DNA from: Bacillota bacterium
GTDB lineage: Bacteria > Bacillota > SHA-98 > UBA4971
Length of the DNA: 64,000 nucleotides
Assembly: GCA_014360195.1 (NCBI GenBank)
Contig: JACIXY010000007.1
Span: forward strand, 39,473 to 103,472
Reading direction: 5' to 3'
The position numbers and the translations under genes are program-made. The notes below the pieces were generated by a model, which had not been told where the DNA came from, searched no databases, and saw only the letters and a program-made list of their open reading frames with translations. This document shows positions 6,276 to 15,551 of the stretch, one piece after another; position 1 is the stretch's first letter; every line of letters begins with the position of its first letter.

Positions 6276-7535
6276 ATGGTGAGGGCCCTTGTTACGGGGA
6301 TCACCGGCTTTGCCGGGAGCCACCTGGCTGAGTACCTGCTGAATCGCAAAGACGTAGAAGTTTACGGAACTGTGCGGTGGAGGAGCAGAACCGAGAACAT
6401 CGAGGGCATCCGGGGCCGGATAAGGCTCGTGGAGTGCGACCTTATGGATGCGACCGCCGTGGACCAGGCGGTCCAGAAGGTGCGACCGGATCTCATCTTT
6501 CATCTTGCCGCGCAGAGTTTCGTGCCGACGTCCTGGCTCGCCCCGGCGGAGACCCTGATGAACAACATCCTCGGGGAGCTCAACCTGTTCGAGGCCGTGC
6601 GACGTGCCGGGATAGACCCGCTCATCCAGATTGCGTGCTCATCGGAGGAATACGGCCTCGTGCACGAGGACGAGGTACCCATAAACGAGGACAGCCCGCT
6701 CCGCCCGCAGAGCCCCTACGCAGTGAGCAAGATCGCCCAGGACTTCCTAGGTTACCAGTATTTCCGCAGCTACGGTCTGCGGGTGGTCCGTACGCGCACC
6801 TTCAACCACACCGGGCCGAGGCGCGGGGAGGTGTTCGTGACATCCAGCTTCGCGAAGCAGATCGCCGAGATAGAACACGGGCTCGCCGAGCCTGTTCTCA
6901 AGGTGGGGAACCTCGACGCGAGGCGCGATTTCACTGATGTGCGGGACGTCGTGCGTGCCTACTGGCTTGCGCTCGAGCGCGGGGAGCCGGGCGAGGTATA
7001 CGTCATCGCCAGCGGGCGCGACTATCGGATCTCTGAAGTGGCCGAGATGCTCCTTGCCATGTCCACGGTTCCGATACGGATCGAGCAGGACCCCTCGAGG
7101 ATGAGGCCGTCAGATGTTCCCGTGCTGCTGGGCGACTCGACGAAATTCCGGCGGAGGACCGGCTGGGAGCCCCTCATCCCGTTTGAGAAAACCCTCGCGG
7201 ACCTGCTGGAGTACTGGCGCGCCAGGGTGGCGTACGAGGCCCCGCGCAGAGGGAGCCGCCGGGCGTACGGCAGCGCCACCAACGCCACCAACGCCGACAG
7301 CGCCGACAGCGGCGACACCAGCGCCAGCGCCAGCACCAGCACCAGGACCAGCGCTAGCACCAACAGCAGCGACGGCAATAGCGTCGGTGACAGCAGCATA
7401 GCCAGCGGCGCAAGCGGGGGCGAGGGCGAAGGCGGAGGCGACGACGGGCGCGGGCGCGGGCGTGGGCACGGGCACGGCGGCGGCGACGGGGACGGAGACG
7501 CAGCCCGGAGCGGAAGCGGGGGGAATCGCCGGTGA
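6276..7535 (+). CDS. NAD-dependent sugar-nucleotide epimerase/dehydratase (GDP-mannose 4,6-dehydratase-like)
   Basis: 419 aa from ATG at 6276 behind GGAGGAGAAGGG; upstream in-frame codons overlap the previous gene and are not used. TGITGFAG at residues 7-14 is the Rossmann nucleotide loop and Y148-x3-K152 (YAVSK) the SDR catalytic pair; SSEEYG at 122-127 resembles the GDP-mannose dehydratase active-site strand. The enzyme core ends near residue 325. The last ~90 residues are low complexity (Thr/Ser/Ala, then Gly/Arg/His/Asp repeats) from six-base tandem repeats and are not part of the fold. It overlaps the nucleotidyltransferase start, so the pair is co-translated. The substrate is not fixed by sequence. 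Confidence 0.88.
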   Translation: MVRALVTGITGFAGSHLAEYLLNRKDVEVYGTVRWRSRTENIEGIRGRIRLVECDLMDATAVDQAVQKVRPDLIFHLAAQSFVPTSWLAPAETLMNNILGELNLFEAVRRAGIDPLIQIACSSEEYGLVHEDEVPINEDSPLRPQSPYAVSKIAQDFLGYQYFRSYGLRVVRTRTFNHTGPRRGEVFVTSSFAKQIAEIEHGLAEPVLKVGNLDARRDFTDVRDVVRAYWLALERGEPGEVYVIASGRDYRISEVAEMLLAMSTVPIRIEQDPSRMRPSDVPVLLGDSTKFRRRTGWEPLIPFEKTLADLLEYWRARVAYEAPRRGSRRAYGSATNATNADSADSGDTSASASTSTRTSASTNSSDGNSVGDSSIASGASGGEGEGGGDDGRGRGRGHGHGGGDGDGDAARSGSGGNRR

Positions 7536-8617
7536 AAGCGATAATCCTTGCCGGCGGCAGGGGCACGCGCCTGCGGCCCCTCACGCACGATAACCCCAAG
7601 GGCCTCGTCCCGATGGTTACAAGGCCGTTTATTGAGTATCAGATCGAACTTCTCCGGACTCACGGGATCCACCGGATCGTACTCAGCTTGAATTACATGG
7701 CGCCCGAGTTCTCTCGGCGGTTGCAGGACGGCGCCAGGTGGGGCGTGTCCATCGAGTACGCCGTGGAGGACGTCCCGCTGGGCACTGCCGGCGCCATAAA
7801 GAACTGCGAGACGTGCCTGGGCGGTGAGCGGGTGCTGGTGCTCAACGGAGACGTGCTGACCGACGTGGACCTCGGGAGGCTCAATGCCGAGCACGAGGAA
7901 CGAGGAAGCGATGTGACCATAGCCACCGTCACAGTGGATGACCCGGCCGCGTACGGGCTGGTTCTCGTCGATTCAACGGGCCTCGTGACGGGCTTCCTGG
8001 AGAAACCCGGCTGGGACGAGGTGGCGGTCAACACGATAAACGCCGGTATATACGTGATCGAGCCGTCGATCATCGCGGACCTGCCGCAAGGCCGCGAGAT
8101 CTCATTCGAGCGGGAAGTGATCCCCGCGCTGCTAGCGAAGGGCGCCGCAGTGCGGGCGCACGCGAGCCGGGGCTACTGGCTCGACATCGGCACCCTGCGT
8201 AACTACCTGAAGGCTCACATGGACATCCTCGACAGGAGGATCGACGTCATGATCCCGGGGCGCAAGGTGGGGCGGGGGGTGTGGAGCGGGAAGAATGCCG
8301 TGGTCCACAGGACGGCCCGTCTCGCGGGGCCAGTCGTCATGGGACACCACGTGGCGATTCAGGCGAGAGCGGAGGTGGGCCCGCGGGTTGTCCTTGGGCA
8401 CGGATGCAGCGTAGGTGAAGGGGCGCACGTGTCGGAGTCGGTGCTCCACGACGGCGTCCAGGTGGGCAAGGGCGCGAAGGTCCGCAGGTGCATCGTTGCG
8501 GCTGCGGCGCGGATTGGGGACGCATGCCGCCTGGATTCGATGGTGGTGGCGCCGTCGAGCGTCGTGGGTGCGGGGACGCGCGTTGATCCCGAACTCTCGG
8601 CGCCTGTTGCAGGATAG
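7532..8617 (+). CDS. Sugar-1-phosphate nucleotidyltransferase with left-handed beta-helix
   Basis: 361 aa. The GTG start overlaps the preceding stop (GTGA). The N-terminus has the pyrophosphorylase signature ILAGGRGTRLRPLT, then VLNGDVLTDVD (metal-binding Asp) and FLEKPGWDEV, as in mannose-1-phosphate guanylyltransferases and RmlA-type enzymes. Residues ~255-350 are hexapeptide repeats (left-handed beta-helix) as in two-domain members. Paired with the epimerase, it would supply and convert an activated sugar, plausibly for the nearby GT4 enzyme or a spore polysaccharide (inference). Nucleotide and sugar specificity cannot be decided. Confidence 0.88.
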   Translation: MKAIILAGGRGTRLRPLTHDNPKGLVPMVTRPFIEYQIELLRTHGIHRIVLSLNYMAPEFSRRLQDGARWGVSIEYAVEDVPLGTAGAIKNCETCLGGERVLVLNGDVLTDVDLGRLNAEHEERGSDVTIATVTVDDPAAYGLVLVDSTGLVTGFLEKPGWDEVAVNTINAGIYVIEPSIIADLPQGREISFEREVIPALLAKGAAVRAHASRGYWLDIGTLRNYLKAHMDILDRRIDVMIPGRKVGRGVWSGKNAVVHRTARLAGPVVMGHHVAIQARAEVGPRVVLGHGCSVGEGAHVSESVLHDGVQVGKGAKVRRCIVAAAARIGDACRLDSMVVAPSSVVGAGTRVDPELSAPVAG

Positions 8618-8883
8618 TCCGACTTTCCCTGAACATTCCCTTTTCGGCTCGCGGCTCGCGGCTCGCGGCTCCAGGCTCCCGACCCCGACCCCGACCCCGG
8701 TCCCTGGCCTCTGGCCGATGATCTGCGGATGCCAGTCCCGGATGTGGCGCCCGGACCTGCTCTCTGTGCCTTGCTGCCTACCTGTCCCCGGGCGGCAGGC
8801 TGTCTGGCCCGGTGCACGGGTGCGCGCGGTCGCCGGGGCGGCGTCGCATTTAGAAATATATGCACATTTTGGTTAGTCGCCCG
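8618..8883. other. Intergenic region with short simple repeats
   Basis: Contains CTCGCGG repeated about three times (8647-8670) and CGACCCC repeated (8680-8698). No open frame here has a convincing start or family resemblance. Confidence 0.5.
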
Positions 8884-8892
8884 CATATAGTA
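8884..8892 (+). promoter_or_regulatory. Possible mother-cell sigma (SigK/SigE-type) -10 element
   Basis: CATATAGTA fits the CATANNNTA -10 consensus of SigK, 56 bp upstream of the SPOCS-LysM start. An AC and AT-rich ATATAT lie 16-27 bp upstream, but the -35 spacing is not ideal. It is offered because the gene is of spore-coat type; the match alone is weak. Confidence 0.3.
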
Positions 8893-8947
8893 GAAATGAA
8901 AAGCGAGTGTACTGGTTTATGCCTGTCACGAGAAAGGGGGAGAGGAG

Positions 8948-10540
8948 ATGGCTGTGGGTGTCGAGCTCAAGGAGGAGCTCCTCAAGGTCGAACAGGTCGT
9001 CGGCGAAACCACGGCGCGCAAGGTCCTGCGTGAGATGCTCACGATCCCTGAGAACCTGCCTACCGCCGAGAAGATCATCAGCGTCGACGCAGATATCCTC
9101 ACAAGTTCATTCCAGCTCATAAGGGGCAAGGTTCTGGTGGAGGGCACCATCAGGGTGCGGGCGCTCTATGTGGGACGGGTGGCCGCCGGCACCCAGCCGG
9201 TGCAACTCCTTGAGCAGGATGTATCCTTCGAGCTCATCGCCGAGGTTCCGGGCACGGATCCCTCGATGAACGCCTTCGTCGAGGTGGATATCCACGACGT
9301 ATCATTCGACCTGGTTGACGTCCGCACCCTGGATGTGCGACTCGTCCTGTCCGCAACGGTCAAGGTCACGAGGACCGAGCAACTCGAGGTGGTGACCGAG
9401 GTCACCGGCCCGCCGGACCTCCAGGTGGCCAGGGAGCTTTTGAAGGTCGAGGATGTGGTGGGGGAGGCGACGGCACAGGCTCTCGTCACCGGGAGGCTTA
9501 CGGTACCGCCTGAGAAGCCGGACATCGAGTCGGTCATCAGTGTGGAAGCAAAGCCTCGTCTCACGGATGTCCAGGTGCTCGACGGACAGGTGGTGGCGGA
9601 AGGCCTCATCGATGTTGATATCCTGTACGCGGCGGTGCCTCACGATCCTTACCTGCCGAGGTTGCCGGTGCATTTCTTCTCGACCCAGCTCCGGTTCTCG
9701 CAGGTCATCGAAGTCCCTGGGGCGGCTGTGGGCATGCGGGCACAGGTGAGGCTTGCGCTCGAGACGGTGAGCTTTAGCGAACTTGACTTCCGCACGGTCA
9801 GCGTTGATGTGGTGCTCAAGCTGACCGCGAAGGTGACGGTCACAAGGCAGCTCGAGATCGTCACCGAGGTGACATCAAAGACCACCGTGCTCGACGTGGA
9901 GAAGAGGCTGCTCCGCGTGGAGGACGTCATCGGCGAGGACACGGTCCAGACGATACTCAAGGAAACCCTGGAAGTGCCGAGGGAGAAGCCCAACATCGAG
10001 CGCGTCCTCAGGATCGATACGTCGGTCAAGGAGGCGTCCTACAGGATCATCGACGGCAAGGTCATCGTTGAGGGCGTCGTCGAGCTCCAGACGCTTTACG
10101 TGGCCCAGACCCCCGAGGGCGACCAGCCGGTGCACCACATGTCGCACCGGCTGAAGTTCACGCAGGTAGTGGAGGTGCCCGGCACGCAGGAGGGGTTTCT
10201 GGCCGAGACGCGCGTCGCCATCGAGCACGTGGACTTCGAGGTGGTCGATGACAGGCGGTTCACTGCGAAGGTCCTGGTTAGCGTGTTCGCGAAGGTCACC
10301 GAGCCTGTGCAGCTCAACGTCGTGGTCAACGTGGTGGTCGTGAAGCCCCCGGAGGTGCCGTGCCCGCAGCCGACCATCGTCATGGTCACGATCCAGCCGG
10401 GCGATACGCTCTGGGCCCTCGCACGCAAGTACAACACAACCGTGGCCGCGATAATCCAGGCTAACCCGGGCATTCAGCCGGAGAATCTCCAGGTAGGCCA
10501 GGTCATCCAGATCCCTGCCTGCCCGGCGCCCAAGGGCTAG
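8948..10540 (+). CDS. Three-module SPOCS protein with C-terminal LysM
   Basis: 530 aa. ATG behind GGGGGAGAGGAG. Three SPOCS modules (~1-150, 155-315, 320-465) each show the order VE-VVGE-T, P-EKP-IE-V, VL-G-V-VEG-I-V--LYVA, then VPG----M-A-V--E-V-F. Residues ~478-526 are a LysM (VTIQPGDTLWALARKYNTT), which binds N-acetylglucosamine polymers. No signal peptide is present, consistent with mother-cell synthesis and deposition on the forespore. This SPOCS plus LysM layout resembles known spore-coat morphogenetic proteins; a structural role is inferred. It is the first of three tandem homologues and is followed by a strong hairpin at 10646. Confidence 0.88.
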   Translation: MAVGVELKEELLKVEQVVGETTARKVLREMLTIPENLPTAEKIISVDADILTSSFQLIRGKVLVEGTIRVRALYVGRVAAGTQPVQLLEQDVSFELIAEVPGTDPSMNAFVEVDIHDVSFDLVDVRTLDVRLVLSATVKVTRTEQLEVVTEVTGPPDLQVARELLKVEDVVGEATAQALVTGRLTVPPEKPDIESVISVEAKPRLTDVQVLDGQVVAEGLIDVDILYAAVPHDPYLPRLPVHFFSTQLRFSQVIEVPGAAVGMRAQVRLALETVSFSELDFRTVSVDVVLKLTAKVTVTRQLEIVTEVTSKTTVLDVEKRLLRVEDVIGEDTVQTILKETLEVPREKPNIERVLRIDTSVKEASYRIIDGKVIVEGVVELQTLYVAQTPEGDQPVHHMSHRLKFTQVVEVPGTQEGFLAETRVAIEHVDFEVVDDRRFTAKVLVSVFAKVTEPVQLNVVVNVVVVKPPEVPCPQPTIVMVTIQPGDTLWALARKYNTTVAAIIQANPGIQPENLQVGQVIQIPACPAPKG

Positions 10541-10645
10541 GCCAGGCGAGGCCGCAGATTGCCCGATGGCCGGTCGGGGGTAGCCTGCTGGTAGCAACAA
10601 CGCCGGTAACATTTCACGTTGTGGCGTTCCGGGCGTCGGGCGCCT

Positions 10646-10684
10646 GGGCAAAGGCCACGGGGACCGTGCCCGTGGCCTTTGCCC
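10646..10684 (+). terminator. Strong hairpin after SPOCS-LysM gene
   Basis: GGGCAAAGGCCACGGG and CCCGTGGCCTTTGCCC form a perfect 16-bp stem with a 7-nt loop, 106 bp after the stop. No T-run follows, so it may act as a transcript-end stabiliser or a poor intrinsic terminator. Confidence 0.6.
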
Positions 10685-10821
10685 GAGCGGCGGGTGCCAT
10701 GTCAGCCTGACGGAGCGCGAGTGCGGGCGTGCGTTGTCCAGGGCAGTCAGGGAGCCAACCGGACGTCGCCTCGTTGTGGAGTTCAGAAAGCACGATTGTG
10801 GGAAAGGGAGGGAGAAGGGAA

Positions 10822-12240
10822 ATGGTTCTAAGGAGGGAGCGGCTGAAGCTCTTCGAGGTCGTCGGCGAGAGGGTGGCAACCGTCACCCTGAGAAGCGTGC
10901 AGTCGGTGCCTAACGGCAAGCCCGACGTCCAGAAGATCTTGAGCATCGTCAACGTAACGGTCTCAGCAACCGGGACGCCGCTACCGAACAAGGTGGTCGT
11001 GGAGGGCACGGCGACAGTGCAGACCATCTATGTCGCCGCCTTGCCCGAGCAGCCGGTGCATCATATGGAGCACACCATCAGCTTCCTTCAGTTCGTCGAC
11101 GTCCCCGGAGCGCAGCCAGGGATGACCGTCATCGCGAGGCCGAAGGTCACGTTCTCCGACATAGTGATCAGAAACCCGAGGGAAGTTGAAATCGAACTCA
11201 TTATTGAGCTCTTCGTCAAGGTGACGCAGCTTGTGCAGCTTGACGTGGTCACCGACGTGATGTTCAAGAGCATCCCGGTGAAGGTCGAGAAGAACCTTGT
11301 ACGAGTCGAGCGGGTGGTAGGCGAGAACACGGGTCAGGTGATACTGAGCAACACCCTGCCGGTGCCGGCCGGCAAGCCGCCGGTTTTGAAGATCCTCGGC
11401 ATCATCAGCGCCGAGGTGTTGCCGACTGAGGTGAGGGTGATCCCGGACCTGGTGATTGTCCAGGGTCAGATCAGGACCCAGATACTCTACGTGGCGAATC
11501 TGCCCGACCAGCCCGTCCACCAGATGCATCAGACGGTGAACTTCCTTGTCAACATCAGGATCCCGGGAGCTATGCCCGGCCTCATGGTTGAGCTCTTCCC
11601 GACCGTGGAGTTCGCGCAGGCGACCGTCGTGGACCCGATGACGATCATGCAGGACTTGGTCATCAGCATATTCGCGAAAGTTACCGAGATCCAGCAGATG
11701 AGGGTCGTGACCGACGTCAGGTCCGACAGGATTCCCATCAATGCTGTGCGGCAGCTAGTCGCGATCGAGGACGTCGTCAATGAGGTGACCCAGCAGGTTA
11801 ACATCCGCCAGGAAGTCACGATTCCTCAAGAGAAGCCGGCTGCGGCCAAGATCGTCAGCGTCTTCAGTTCGGCGGTGGAGATAACCCGGTCGGACATCCT
11901 CGACGGCAAGGTAATCCTCGAGGGGAGGCTTGTCCTGCAGGTGATATACGTAGCAGCACTGCCGGACCAGCCGGTCCACCACATGCACCTCGAGGTACCC
12001 TTCACGACGTTCGTGGACCTGCCGGGCGCGTTCCCCGGGATGAACATCCTTGTCCGGCCAAAGGTGGAGTTCGCCACCGTTCAGCTCCTGCCGGTCGGGG
12101 TAACGCCCTCGCCCGAGGTCGGGACACGCGATGTGCTCGTCGACGCCATCATCGAGGTGTTTGTTAAGGTCACCAAAACCGTGCAGAAGCACGTGGTCAT
12201 CGACGTCCTTGTGCCCGAGGAGTTCCGGGATATGAACTAA
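10822..12240 (+). CDS. Three-module SPOCS protein (no LysM)
   Basis: 472 aa from ATG at 10822 behind GGGAGAAGG. Three SPOCS modules (~1-155, 160-310, 312-468) with the hallmark VVVEGTATVQTIYVAALPEQPVHHM repeated as variants (for example VIVQGQIRTQILYVANLPDQ), then VPG or IPG and PGM. It lacks the LysM of its neighbours, so it may join a complex with them rather than bind the cortex itself (inference). The stop codon TAA (12238-12240) lies within the first bases of MITE copy C, so the present C-terminus PEEFRDMN is set by the insertion. Confidence 0.87.
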   Translation: MVLRRERLKLFEVVGERVATVTLRSVQSVPNGKPDVQKILSIVNVTVSATGTPLPNKVVVEGTATVQTIYVAALPEQPVHHMEHTISFLQFVDVPGAQPGMTVIARPKVTFSDIVIRNPREVEIELIIELFVKVTQLVQLDVVTDVMFKSIPVKVEKNLVRVERVVGENTGQVILSNTLPVPAGKPPVLKILGIISAEVLPTEVRVIPDLVIVQGQIRTQILYVANLPDQPVHQMHQTVNFLVNIRIPGAMPGLMVELFPTVEFAQATVVDPMTIMQDLVISIFAKVTEIQQMRVVTDVRSDRIPINAVRQLVAIEDVVNEVTQQVNIRQEVTIPQEKPAAAKIVSVFSSAVEITRSDILDGKVILEGRLVLQVIYVAALPDQPVHHMHLEVPFTTFVDLPGAFPGMNILVRPKVEFATVQLLPVGVTPSPEVGTRDVLVDAIIEVFVKVTKTVQKHVVIDVLVPEEFRDMN

Positions 12241-12448
12241 TAGGTCGTGATGAGTAATCGCCGGGTCCAGAGAGCGCACGCGCCGTGCAGGGTTGCCGGT
12301 GTTGCACTCGGGGACGGCGCCCCAAGCGGGGCGCGCTTCGCCAAAATCCGGCCTGTCGGGCAACTGGCCGGATTTTGACACCCCTCGTGCAATAACCGGC
12401 AACCCAAGACCTCGGAAAACGAGAGAAAACTAATGACCTCATACTTAG
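12237..12448 (-). repeat. MITE-like element, copy C (212 bp)
   Basis: Inverse orientation to copy A. Ends are CTAATAGGTCGTGATGAG and CTCATACTTAG. The core holds GGTTGCCGGTG...TTGCACTC, GGCGCCCCAAGCGGGGCGC and paired AAAATCCGGCC / GGCCGGATTTT. Its first bases overlap and provide the TAA stop of the SPOCS gene. Confidence 0.88.
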
Positions 12449-12516
12449 GCCGGTCGTCCGCGACAGACACGCACCACTACACCTGGGCTTGACATCCGAC
12501 CAAGGCCCCGGAACAG

Positions 12517-12545
12517 GGGACCTCCAGCGCTTCCGCTGGGGTCCC
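12517..12545. other. Stem-loop in leader of third SPOCS gene
   Basis: GGGACC-T-CCAGCG, loop CTTC, CGCTGG-GGTCCC: a 12-bp stem with one bulge. A perfect TTGACA is at 12489 but no matching -10. The remaining leader (12560-12720) has AGCAACCGGA-type short repeats. In-frame codons upstream of 12804 continue to 12489 but look non-coding. Confidence 0.5.
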
Positions 12546-12803
12546 TTGCTGCGCTTCTTTGGCCTGTCAGGCGGCGACCAGTGGTCGGCGTCCGGCTGGC
12601 GGCGGCCAGCAACCGGAGTCAGCAACCAGAGCCAGCAACCGGATGTCGGCAACCGGGCGGCAGGCCTCCGGGCGGTCCGCGACGGTCTGCGACCGGCGGT
12701 CGCCGACGCCACGCGGCCCGCCGCGCCCCGCCCGGCGGTGGCGCCGGACAGCATCCAGACATATCATATCCTGGTAAAGAGCTTGCGGGAAGGAGGAAGT
12801 GAG

Positions 12804-14444
12804 GTGTCTTCAGATGTGACTGTAGCGGGTTTTCCCCGAAAGAAAGTGAAGGTCGAGGTGGTCGTCGCCGACGTCACCGCCAGCATCGTGGCCAGCGGGC
12901 GCCTGGTCGTGCCGCCTCCGAAGCCGGATATTGCGTCGATCCTCGATACCCAGGCGCGGGTCGCTATCACCCAGGTCACGGTCGTGCCGGGGGCGGTGGT
13001 CATCCAGGGAAACGTGGACGTGAACATTCTCTATGTGTCCACGGCGCCGTCGCAACCGGTACATGCCTTCGAGGGCACGCTGTCTTTGTTCGGGAGTGTG
13101 AGCGTGCCTGGAGTCTTCCCTGGCATGATCCCGGAGGTGCTCGTAACAAGCGTTTTCGCAACGTCACGGCTCATCGACCCGAGGACTGTCGAGGTAAATG
13201 TGCTGGTGTCTCTCAGGGTCCGGGTGCTCAGGGAGGAGATAACCGAGGTCGTGGTCGAAGTGCCTCCCGCGATCGTTGTTCCCACGGTGAAGGTGCCCGT
13301 GGCGCCCGTCGTGAAGCGACGGGTGGTCACCGTGGAGCGAGCTGTGCTGCAGGGAGAGGCTGAGACCATCGTCGTCGGGACGATATCGATACCGCCCGAC
13401 AAGCCCGGCGCGTCCCGGATCATCAGAACAGACGCGGCACCGTCTGTCACCACGACGAAGGTGCTGCACAACAAGGTCGTTGTGAACGGGGCGGTCTCGG
13501 TGCGCATTCTCTATGTGGCCATCAGCCCCGGCCAGCCTGTGTTCTCCGTGGACGGTGCCCTCAGCTTCAGCACAATCGTGAGCCTGCCGGGCGTGCAGCC
13601 GGGGATGTTCGCGTTCGCGTCGGTGCAGGTCGAGGCTGCGGAGGCGGAGATCGTAAACGCACGCACGCTGAGGGTGAGGGCGGTGCTCCGCGTATCGGTG
13701 GTCGTGACGGTTGACCGGGAACTGCCGCTCATCACGGCGGTGGAGCAGCTTCCGACTCCACTCCTGGCAGTGACGCGGGAGTTTCTCGTGGAGGAAATCG
13801 TGGGCCAGGTGGAGGACAACTCCACAATCCCTGTACGGATCATCGTGCCTGCCGAGTTGCCGGCGGTCGGCAGGGTGATCCAGTCGTTTGCGCAGGCCCG
13901 CGTAACGAGGACCACGGTCCTCGACGGCGTGGTGCTGATCGAGGGGACCTTGCGGATCACCGTGCTCTACTCCGAGCTTCCGACCCAGAGGGTATTCGCG
14001 ACCGTGGAGACGGTGCCGTTCTCGTTGACACTGCGGGTGCCGGGCGTTATTCCTGCGTACTACGCTGTGTGCGACGTGGACGTCATCCGGGTGGTGGCCG
14101 TCCCGATCGAGCCCAGGTTCGTAAACGTGAAAGTCGTGCTTCGCGGCTGGACCATGGTGACGCGCGTCGACACCGTGTCGGCCGTGGTCGGCGTGAACGA
14201 CACGACGGCGGGCGCAGGCGAGATCACCTCTCCACTGCCAGGACCGTCCGCGGGCCTGCCAGGGCCGCCGGTGGGCGGAGGCGGGCAGATGCCCACGTCG
14301 GGGCGCATCCACGTAGTGCAGGTGGGCGAGACGTTATACCAGATAGCCCAAGGCTATGGCACCACGGTCGCGGCGATCGTGCAGGCCAATGCAATTGCCG
14401 ACCCCGACCGCATCGAGATCGGCGACACGCTGGTTATCCCGTGA
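12804..14444 (+). CDS. Three-module SPOCS protein with C-terminal LysM
   Basis: 546 aa from GTG at 12804, chosen because AGGAGG (12791-12796) sits seven bases upstream. Three SPOCS modules (residues ~10-165, 175-320, 325-465) are more divergent than those of the two upstream genes, for example VVIQGNVDVNILYVSTAPSQ and VVVNGAVSVRILYVA. A Gly/Pro-rich linker (~485-505) leads to a C-terminal LysM (VQVGETLYQIAQGYGTT). With the genes at 8948 and 10822 it forms a co-oriented set whose products may assemble together on the forespore surface (inference). Confidence 0.87.
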   Translation: MSSDVTVAGFPRKKVKVEVVVADVTASIVASGRLVVPPPKPDIASILDTQARVAITQVTVVPGAVVIQGNVDVNILYVSTAPSQPVHAFEGTLSLFGSVSVPGVFPGMIPEVLVTSVFATSRLIDPRTVEVNVLVSLRVRVLREEITEVVVEVPPAIVVPTVKVPVAPVVKRRVVTVERAVLQGEAETIVVGTISIPPDKPGASRIIRTDAAPSVTTTKVLHNKVVVNGAVSVRILYVAISPGQPVFSVDGALSFSTIVSLPGVQPGMFAFASVQVEAAEAEIVNARTLRVRAVLRVSVVVTVDRELPLITAVEQLPTPLLAVTREFLVEEIVGQVEDNSTIPVRIIVPAELPAVGRVIQSFAQARVTRTTVLDGVVLIEGTLRITVLYSELPTQRVFATVETVPFSLTLRVPGVIPAYYAVCDVDVIRVVAVPIEPRFVNVKVVLRGWTMVTRVDTVSAVVGVNDTTAGAGEITSPLPGPSAGLPGPPVGGGGQMPTSGRIHVVQVGETLYQIAQGYGTTVAAIVQANAIADPDRIEIGDTLVIP

Positions 14445-14573
14445 ACCAGGGCAAAACCGTAAGTCTCATGCAGACCCGGTGCTGCTAATACTGCTTCTGT
14501 CAGAAACGAAATGCCACCACGGGGGCGATCCATGTGGGGCGCCCCCTAGTTCTTGCTCGCCCTTCTCGCGCCT

Positions 14574-14975
14574 TTACTTCGGCGGCTCTCGTGCGCCTGC
14601 ACCCGCAGCATCCTTGTCTATCTCGTTCAGACGGCGAGCGACTTCCCTGTACACCTCGCCGGCATCCCTCGGGCCCACCGCGAGGATCTCCATGACTATC
14701 GCGTCGCCCCTCTCGACCGGCCGGTACACTATTCTCATGCCGTGCCTCTTGAGCTTGATCTTTGCGACTCCCGCTAGGCCGCGCCCAAGGGGTTCGCCAA
14801 GACCCCGAGGCTTCAAGAGAGGCCCTCCCCTGGCGCGCCTGACTATCGCTGCGACAACGATGCTCTGTAGCCCGCGGTCAAGCGCTTCGATATCGGCCAC
14901 TGCCTTGCGGGTGAGTATCACCTTGGTGCGGCAATCCTTGCCGAGGAGACGCTCCAGGTCTTGCTCGACGGTCAT
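14574..14975 (-). CDS. RelE/ParE-type toxin
   Basis: 133 aa. Residues ~14-110 carry the RelE/ParE pattern: KVILTRKAVADIEALD at the first strand and helix, PRGLGEPLGRGLAGVAKIKL in the middle, RIVYRPVERGDAIVMEILAVGPRD near the end. The family includes ribosome-dependent mRNA interferases and gyrase poisons; which applies here is not readable. The ATG overlaps the antitoxin stop by 4 bp, so the two are translationally coupled, antitoxin first. The C-terminal Ala/Gly/Glu/Pro tail is not part of the fold. Confidence 0.8.
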   Translation of the reverse strand: MTVEQDLERLLGKDCRTKVILTRKAVADIEALDRGLQSIVVAAIVRRARGGPLLKPRGLGEPLGRGLAGVAKIKLKRHGMRIVYRPVERGDAIVMEILAVGPRDAGEVYREVARRLNEIDKDAAGAGAREPPK

Positions 14976-15346
14976 TCCTCCGTCTCCTCGCTCTCGGCCA
15001 AACGAGCAACCTCGCTCAGGTCGATCCCAAGCTTCGATACCAAATCCGCCAGAGGTACGTCGGCGGGCTCGCCGAGCCTAGCCTTCACTTCGCTCGCGAG
15101 GAGATCGTCAACGGCTTCATCCACAAGTTCCTTTACGGTGAGAAGTTCCTTCAGGAACCTCACATCCACCAGCGCGGCCTGCGCGCCTGGCCTCTTCGCG
15201 TTTTGAACTACGTATATTTCCGAGCTCTCCCTGCATGAGTACGCGTCGAGGATTTCAGCGAGTCGGCCCTTCCGTGTGAGGTCGGTCACCTGCAAAACGT
15301 TGTGTGTAACGAAATCCAGCACCGACGCGGGGATCTTCTTGGGCAT
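14972..15346 (-). CDS. Antitoxin partner of RelE/ParE-type toxin (Phd/YefM-like)
   Basis: 124 aa from ATG at 15346, chosen because GGAGGTGA lies five bases upstream; longer in-frame starts lack this. Residues ~18-60 (DLTRKGRLAEILDAY, then EIYVVQNAKRPGAQAALVD) resemble the N-terminal Phd/YefM DNA-binding fold, and the acidic C-terminus (LAESEETEE) would cap the basic toxin. It is expected to repress its own promoter. The Phd/YefM assignment is from pattern only; the toxin partnership from gene order is stronger. Confidence 0.72.
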   Translation of the reverse strand: MPKKIPASVLDFVTHNVLQVTDLTRKGRLAEILDAYSCRESSEIYVVQNAKRPGAQAALVDVRFLKELLTVKELVDEAVDDLLASEVKARLGEPADVPLADLVSKLGIDLSEVARLAESEETEE

Positions 15347-15388
15347 CGGGGTCACCTCCAACCGTTCCATGCGGCGGTCTACGATGAG

Positions 15389-15417
15389 AGTATCCCATGG
15401 ATAGACACTGTTGTCAA
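15389..15417 (-). promoter_or_regulatory. Sigma-A-type promoter of the toxin-antitoxin operon
   Basis: Read on the minus strand: TTGACA (15412-15417), 17-bp spacer, GATACT (15389-15394). It lies 43 bp upstream of the antitoxin ATG and is the best vegetative promoter match in this part of the window. Confidence 0.65.
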
Positions 15418-15551
15418 CACATAAAAGATCACACATAAGCGTGATATCGACGCGTCGCAGGAACCAGCAGGGCGGCGGCAGGACAGCCCGGCCGGGTTGT
15501 CGAACTAACAGTAGGCCGCTTTCGGCGCAGTAGCTGTGGTAGGATCATATC

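Noticed and set aside
4748..6349. 533-codon minus-strand frame opposite the GH18-like gene
   Set aside because: Shadow of the GC-rich coding strand; repeats as Val/Gly dipeptides opposite the Asn-Ala tract and matches no family.
12489..12803. N-terminal extension of the third SPOCS gene back to 12489
   Set aside because: No ribosome site, low-complexity composition, and a strong AGGAGG directly precedes the GTG at 12804.
13164..14312. 382-codon minus-strand frame in the third SPOCS gene
   Set aside because: Composition is His/Arg/Asp-rich shadow; the plus strand encodes clear SPOCS and LysM domains.
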